Shown here: in pieces, positions 5,988 through 10,089 of the stretch
How positions within the stretch are numbered: the stretch's first letter is position 1
How the letters are laid out: each line of letters opens with the position of its first letter
NCBI GenBank assembly: GCA_000432995.1
Contig: HF972591.1
Coordinates: 1 to 10,089, forward strand
Direction of reading: 5' to 3'
DNA length: 10,089 nt
From: Clostridium sp. CAG:1013
GTDB lineage: Bacteria; Bacillota; Clostridia; Oscillospirales; Acutalibacteraceae
Notes under the pieces: model-generated
Databases searched by the model: none
Seen by the model: the letters and a program-made list of their open reading frames with translations, nothing else
Told to the model about the DNA's origin: nothing
Program-made: the position numbers and the translations under genes

Positions 5988-8717
5988 ATGATGAAACGGA
6001 AAGTGTTGTCGTTGCTGGTAATGGTGTGTCTGTGCCTAGGAATGCTCCCTCTGGGTGCTGTTGCAGAAGAAAATGCAGAGGCAGCCTATCGGCAGGTAGG
6101 GGGAAACCAGTATGTGATCGGCATAGCACTGGATCCCTATGCGGATGCCCTTATCATCAATGAAGGCGGACAATGCATGGGGCAGGGGGTCCATGGGGAT
6201 CCGTTACCGGAGAATCCTCGAGCCCTCTATAAAGACATCAAAGTGTGTGTGGCTGTTCGTAAGGAGACGTCAACAGACGGTGTTATTTATGAGGAGGACA
6301 AGACAAACGCGGTAACTATTGCAGTGGAAAGCATGCGTCTGGAACATTTGGAAGGCGCGGAGGATACCTTTAGTTGGGCAGAAGAGGGCGAAACGGTTCT
6401 GGAGAAGACGGAAGGGTTTGAAGAAGGCACAAGTGCGCCCCTCTACTTCAAGCAGGGTTATGAAGGAACCTATATGGTAAGAGCTCAGGTAGCTATCACT
6501 GCAAATGGCACAACGGAAACTGAAACGGTCAGCATGAAGGTGTTCACACAAAATTACGATCCAAAGGAATATCTGCGGCCGGAAAATGACACAGTGGAGA
6601 GCTTGAACCAGTTTTTGGAAGAGACGTTCGGACCTGATGGCAACGGAGAAACGCCTGCGAAAGTTATCCTAAAAAATGGCACTTATTCCGGTGAGATTCA
6701 ATTGCCGGAAAATATGAAGGATGGGTACATATTTGTGATGGAGGGTCAGAAAGGGACTGTTGTTGAGGGCGGTATCAATTTGAACAACAACGTCATTTAC
6801 AATATTATTGGTGTGGACTTTATAGGGGACAAGGGTACAGGCAAGGAAAGCCGGGCAATTTACAACGGCAACTGTGCGTTAGCTATAGAGTGTACATTTC
6901 AAAACTACGATGTGGCTTTGGATTCCCAAGATGCGTTGGTGAACACCCAAAGAAATATCTTCATTAACAATGGCATTGCTGCCCGAGTAGATATTGAAGA
7001 TGCTGGACCTTTGGGAATCAACGATTGGACTGGAAATGTGTTTTTAGGCAATGACCTTGCGGTGCAGGTGATCAGTCTACACAAAGACAGAAGTCCCTAT
7101 TATTTCCGCATCACTGAGAGCAACTTCATCGGCAATGCCACGGATTTTGAGGTGGAATGCTCGGGAACTCTCTATTTCCACAAAAACTACTTCGGGGAGA
7201 AAGCGAAAAATGCTCCGAGTGACTCCACGGAGTTCCTTACCCGGTTGGATGGAGCAAAAACAAAGGGTGATTTGAAAGAATTGGTTACGTCTCAGCCTCC
7301 AGAGGTGGAGTGTGATCACGGCACTACAAAGGTTGTCACCAATCCGCGCTGGAAAGAGCCGTTGCAGTATCAGCTGTCTCAACACCTTCCCACGACAGCA
7401 GAGTCGGAGGCCACAGTGGAAAGAACGTTTGCTTCCCCTGTTTCAGGGAAAGAGGACGATAATGCTTCTATTGAGAACTATCTGACAGTGGACTGGAGTC
7501 TTGTAACAGAGATCCTCAATGATGATGCATCGGGTCTCCCCATAAGTGCTGCTGCTTTTGAAGGAGAAGAGGATAAGCAGATCCAGGTGGTGGATTTGCA
7601 AGGAAATTTCATGGGAACTTGGCAGTTCCCCACAGAGGTTGATGGTGCCACTGGTTCTTTCTTGGCCGGTTTACAGATGGCAAGTTCTCAGGAAGATCAG
7701 TTGACTGTTGAGATCCCGGGAGGAGACGCCATCCAGACCCTGCAGCCTACCTTGACCATTGATTGTCAAATCCCCAATGCCCAAGTCACCGTAAACGGCC
7801 GTAAGGTGGCGTCTCAGCAAAAAGGTGGACAACTGACGTTCTCAGTGCCTCAGAGCGGTACCTATGTGGTGCAGGAGGAGACTATTTCCCCGGTTGTGCC
7901 TGACGACGATGACGGAACGCTTCCCCCTGCTCCAGTGGTGGACGGAGCCGAGAAAGGGAAAGTGACGTTCTCTCCTGCCCGTCCTAGCCAGGGCCAAACG
8001 GTGATCGTCACTGCTACCCCTGACCAAGGCTATCGGGTGGACACTGTAACTGTTACGGACGCTAATGGCAAGACGGTGACTGTGACCAACAGGGGCAGTA
8101 ACCAGTATGCTTTCATTCAGCCTACTGGGAAGGTGACCATCCAGGTGACCTTTGTGTGGGACAATCCTTTTGTTGATGTTGGTAATGAGTGGTATGCAGA
8201 TGCTATTGAATATGTGAATGTCCACAACCTAATGGCTGGAATGAGTGGCACTACCTTTGAGCCCAACACGAAGTTGAACCGTGCTATGGCAGTGCAGATC
8301 CTCTACAACCTGGAAGGGAAGCCTGCGGTGACTGCGTCCTCCACATTTACCGATGCAGCCGCAGCCGGTGAGTGGGCTTTGGATGCCATTGCTTGGGCGC
8401 AGCAGACAGGGGTTGTTGCTGGTGTGGGCGACAATTTGTTTGCCCCCGACGCTCAGGTTACCCGGGAACAGTTTGCCCAGATGATGTATAACTACGCCAA
8501 GTACAAGGGTTACGACCTCACGGCTGATGGCGACCTGACCCAGTTCTCTGACAGCAGCAAGCTTCAGTCCTGGGCGGTTACCGCTATGAAGTGGGCTAAT
8601 GGAAACGGGCTCATTAATGGCTTTGAGGATGATACCCTCCAGCCTGCGGGTACTACCATTCGCGGACAGGCTGCAAGTATCTTGATGAATTTTGACCTCA
8701 ATGTGGTGCAAAAGTAA
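5988..8717 (+). CDS. Large secreted SLH protein with a beta-helix-like region and an InlB-type repeat
   Basis: The 909-residue product begins with a signal peptide (MMKRK, hydrophobic core, cleavage likely after GAVA at residue 26). Residues 27-220 are beta-rich and unrecognised. Residues about 224-402 read like a right-handed parallel beta-helix: short strands with asparagine turns such as NNNVIYNIIGVDFIG, ECTFQNYDVAL and NIFINNGIAARV, as in surface carbohydrate-binding or adhesin proteins. A further unassigned region follows, then a DDDDG proline linker near 636-655 and a divergent InlB-type repeat (about 656-721; TFSPARPSQGQTVIVTATP). Three SLH domains close the protein (about 725-780, 786-843, 851-909) and should hold it on the cell-wall polymer. 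The ATG at 5988 is chosen because AGGAGGAG (5973-5980) precedes it and the signal peptide starts there; an upstream in-frame GTG at 5940 lacks such a site. It is monocistronic, with its own promoter and terminator. Ligand or substrate unknown. Confidence 0.85.
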   Translation: MMKRKVLSLLVMVCLCLGMLPLGAVAEENAEAAYRQVGGNQYVIGIALDPYADALIINEGGQCMGQGVHGDPLPENPRALYKDIKVCVAVRKETSTDGVIYEEDKTNAVTIAVESMRLEHLEGAEDTFSWAEEGETVLEKTEGFEEGTSAPLYFKQGYEGTYMVRAQVAITANGTTETETVSMKVFTQNYDPKEYLRPENDTVESLNQFLEETFGPDGNGETPAKVILKNGTYSGEIQLPENMKDGYIFVMEGQKGTVVEGGINLNNNVIYNIIGVDFIGDKGTGKESRAIYNGNCALAIECTFQNYDVALDSQDALVNTQRNIFINNGIAARVDIEDAGPLGINDWTGNVFLGNDLAVQVISLHKDRSPYYFRITESNFIGNATDFEVECSGTLYFHKNYFGEKAKNAPSDSTEFLTRLDGAKTKGDLKELVTSQPPEVECDHGTTKVVTNPRWKEPLQYQLSQHLPTTAESEATVERTFASPVSGKEDDNASIENYLTVDWSLVTEILNDDASGLPISAAAFEGEEDKQIQVVDLQGNFMGTWQFPTEVDGATGSFLAGLQMASSQEDQLTVEIPGGDAIQTLQPTLTIDCQIPNAQVTVNGRKVASQQKGGQLTFSVPQSGTYVVQEETISPVVPDDDDGTLPPAPVVDGAEKGKVTFSPARPSQGQTVIVTATPDQGYRVDTVTVTDANGKTVTVTNRGSNQYAFIQPTGKVTIQVTFVWDNPFVDVGNEWYADAIEYVNVHNLMAGMSGTTFEPNTKLNRAMAVQILYNLEGKPAVTASSTFTDAAAAGEWALDAIAWAQQTGVVAGVGDNLFAPDAQVTREQFAQMMYNYAKYKGYDLTADGDLTQFSDSSKLQSWAVTAMKWANGNGLINGFEDDTLQPAGTTIRGQAASILMNFDLNVVQK

Positions 8718-8740
8718 ACGAATGTATTGGAAATATAACG

Positions 8741-8768
8741 AAGAAGCCGGGAGAAATCCCGGCTTCTT
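8741..8768 (+). terminator. Hairpin terminator of the SLH protein gene
   Basis: Arms AAGAAGCCGGG (8741-8751) and CCCGGCTTCTT (8758-8768) pair perfectly over 11 bp around a 6-base loop, 23 bases after the stop codon. The T-rich tail is short (TTCTT within the arm, then GTATGTTAT), so it is slightly atypical. Confidence 0.75.
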
Positions 8769-8825
8769 GTATGTTATAAGGTGCTTGATATAATTCTAGC
8801 TTCCAACTTTTCCAGAAATTAGAAC

Positions 8826-8854
8826 TTGCAAAGTGCGAATATATGTTCTATAAT
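8826..8854 (+). promoter_or_regulatory. Near-consensus promoter of the Y-family polymerase gene (TTGCAA, 17 bp, TATAAT)
   Basis: The -35 TTGCAA at 8826-8831 and the perfect -10 TATAAT at 8849-8854 are exactly 17 bp apart. A LexA-type box fills the spacer, so a bound repressor would block RNA polymerase directly. Confidence 0.75.
8836..8849 (+). promoter_or_regulatory. LexA (SOS) box 1, inside the promoter spacer
   Basis: CGAATATATGTTCT matches the Gram-positive LexA consensus CGAACRNRYGTTYC except at two positions (T for C at position 5, T for C at position 14). It lies between the -35 and -10, the classical repression position. Confidence 0.7.
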
Positions 8855-8868
8855 TTGTTTGCGAGATA

Positions 8869-8882
8869 AGAACGTATATTCG
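8869..8882 (-). promoter_or_regulatory. LexA (SOS) box 2, downstream of the promoter, inverted
   Basis: On the minus strand this reads CGAATATACGTTCT, identical to box 1 but for one base and with the same two departures from consensus. Box centres are 33 bp apart, close to three helical turns, so two LexA dimers could sit on the same DNA face. It lies just downstream of the likely transcription start. Confidence 0.65.
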
Positions 8883-8899
8883 ATTTTGAGGGTGGTTTT

Positions 8900-10089
8900 A
8901 TGCCTAAATCTCATAAGCGGTATGCCTGTATCGACTTAAAGAGCTACTACGCATCGGTGGAGTGCGTGGACCGGGGATTGGATCCTCTTACCACCAACCT
9001 GGTGGTGGCGGACGAAAGCCGGAGCGATGGCACCATCTGTCTGGCGGTGTCACCCAGCCTGAAGACTCTGGGGGTGCCGGGGCGCCCTAGGCTTTTTGAA
9101 GTGAAGGAACGGTTGGCCCAGATTAAGGCTACCACCGGTAAGACAGTGGAATATATCACCGCTATGCCCCGGATGGCACGATACCTGGAGGTTTCCTCTC
9201 AAATCTACGGGATCTACCTCAAGTACCTGGCTGCCCAGGACATCCACGTTTACTCCATTGACGAGGCATTCCTAGACTTGACACCCTATCGTTCCTTCTA
9301 TAACATGACCGCCCACGACCTGGTCACTACCATGATCCGTGATGTGCTGCGGACGGTGGGCATCACCGCTACAGGGGGAATCGGAAGTAATCTGTACTTG
9401 GCTAAGATCGCCATGGATATCACCGCCAAAAAAATGCCCGCCGACAAGGATGGAGTCCGTGTGGCGGAGCTGGATGAGATTTCCTTCCGGGAGAAGCTGT
9501 GGGCCCATGAACCCCTTACGGATTTCTGGCAAATCGGTCCGGGGATCTCGGAGCGGCTTCTGAAGATAGGTATCCACACCATGGGCGATTTGGCCCGACT
9601 AAGCCTGCAAAATGAAGAAGTGCTTTTCCGGGAGTTCGGGGTGGATGCGGAAATCCTCATCGACCATGCCTGGGGCATGGAGTCCTGTGGTATGGAGCAG
9701 ATCAAAGCATACAAGCCCGCTACCAAATCCTTGGCAAACGGCCAGGTGCTGCCCAGGGCCTATTCCTGGAAAGAAGGACGGTTGGCGGTAAAGGAGATGA
9801 CTGAGCAAGTGGTGCTGGGCCTGGTAGAGCAGGGCTATGTGGCGGAGGGCGTGACGCTGTATGTGGGGTATCAAATTTTAAGTAGAGAGCAGCTCTCCGC
9901 CTATCACGGCCCGGTAAAGGTGAACTACTATGGTAGAAAGGTGCCACCCTCGGTCCACGGCACGGGGAAGCTGGGAGCGCCCACTGCCTCACTTAGCCGG
10001 ATCACCCAGGCAGTGCTCCAGCTCTACGATCGGCTGGTGGACACGGAGCTGCAGGTCCGCCGGATGAGCATCGCTGCCATTCGGCTGTC
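8900..10089 (+). CDS. Y-family DNA polymerase (UmuC/DinB-like), C-terminus beyond window
   Basis: This is a translesion DNA polymerase of the Y family (ImpB/MucB/SamB type, like UvrX/YqjW of Bacillus), copying past damaged bases with low fidelity. The first 396 codons are present. Catalytic carboxylates are visible: D12 in YACIDLKSYYASVE, and D121 and E122 in YSIDEAFLD. The adjacent tyrosines 16 and 17 include the steric-gate position. GGIGSNLYLAKIAMDI and the helix-hairpin-helix stretch FWQIGPGISERLLKIGIHTMGDLA (about residues 209-232) fit the palm and thumb, and the little-finger domain follows. The long, continuous frame without disruption indicates an intact gene. The ATG at 8900 follows GAGGGTGG at 8888-8895. 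Promoter and two LexA boxes directly upstream imply induction by DNA damage. Such genes are often mobile-element-borne in Firmicutes, but nothing here decides whether this is a core or acquired copy. Confidence 0.92.
   Translation, partial: MPKSHKRYACIDLKSYYASVECVDRGLDPLTTNLVVADESRSDGTICLAVSPSLKTLGVPGRPRLFEVKERLAQIKATTGKTVEYITAMPRMARYLEVSSQIYGIYLKYLAAQDIHVYSIDEAFLDLTPYRSFYNMTAHDLVTTMIRDVLRTVGITATGGIGSNLYLAKIAMDITAKKMPADKDGVRVAELDEISFREKLWAHEPLTDFWQIGPGISERLLKIGIHTMGDLARLSLQNEEVLFREFGVDAEILIDHAWGMESCGMEQIKAYKPATKSLANGQVLPRAYSWKEGRLAVKEMTEQVVLGLVEQGYVAEGVTLYVGYQILSREQLSAYHGPVKVNYYGRKVPPSVHGTGKLGAPTASLSRITQAVLQLYDRLVDTELQVRRMSIAAIRL

Noticed and set aside
9298..9726. 142-codon open frame on the minus strand
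   Set aside because: It lies opposite the clear Y-family polymerase gene and has no ribosome binding site or recognisable protein; it is a shadow frame.

Overview
The window reads as chromosomal DNA of a Gram-positive anaerobe of the class Clostridia, probably a gut Oscillospiraceae relative. This rests on SLH-domain cell-surface proteins, strong AGGAGG ribosome binding sites, GAAC-N4-GTTC-type LexA boxes and type I-E cas proteins of the kind common in that group. The species is an inference.

Layout. Positions 1-1001 are a mobile-element graveyard: the C-terminal part of a large serine recombinase (minus strand, frameshifted), then a probable IS1634-like transposase remnant (plus strand). 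Positions 1144-3223 hold three closely spaced plus-strand genes: a bacterial PH-domain protein, a secreted protein with three SLH domains, and a membrane-anchored coiled-coil protein. The last two end in the same roughly 45-residue His/Cys domain. A perfect 17-bp hairpin (3286-3337) closes the group. Positions 3520-5532 are a decayed type I-E CRISPR-Cas locus. It keeps a near-consensus promoter and the cas3 start, but cas3 carries three in-frame stops, at least three internal deletions and a frameshift, and cas8e is cut off after about 150 residues. No other cas gene and no CRISPR array is present. A minus-strand IS256-type transposase remnant lies just after the break.

Positions 5847-8768 are a complete transcription unit (extended -10 promoter, gene, hairpin terminator) for a 909-residue secreted protein with a probable beta-helix region, an InlB-type repeat and three C-terminal SLH domains. 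From 8826 to the right edge is a Y-family DNA polymerase gene whose near-consensus promoter carries two almost identical, inverted LexA-type boxes.

Functionally, the intact genes concern the cell envelope (PH protein, two SLH proteins, coiled-coil membrane protein) and SOS mutagenesis. The CRISPR-Cas and transposase genes are relics. The most promising candidate for something undescribed is the 1144-3223 group, where a wall-bound and a membrane-bound protein share a C-terminal putative metal-binding domain beside a PH-domain protein. All family assignments were made by eye from translated sequence; no search was run.
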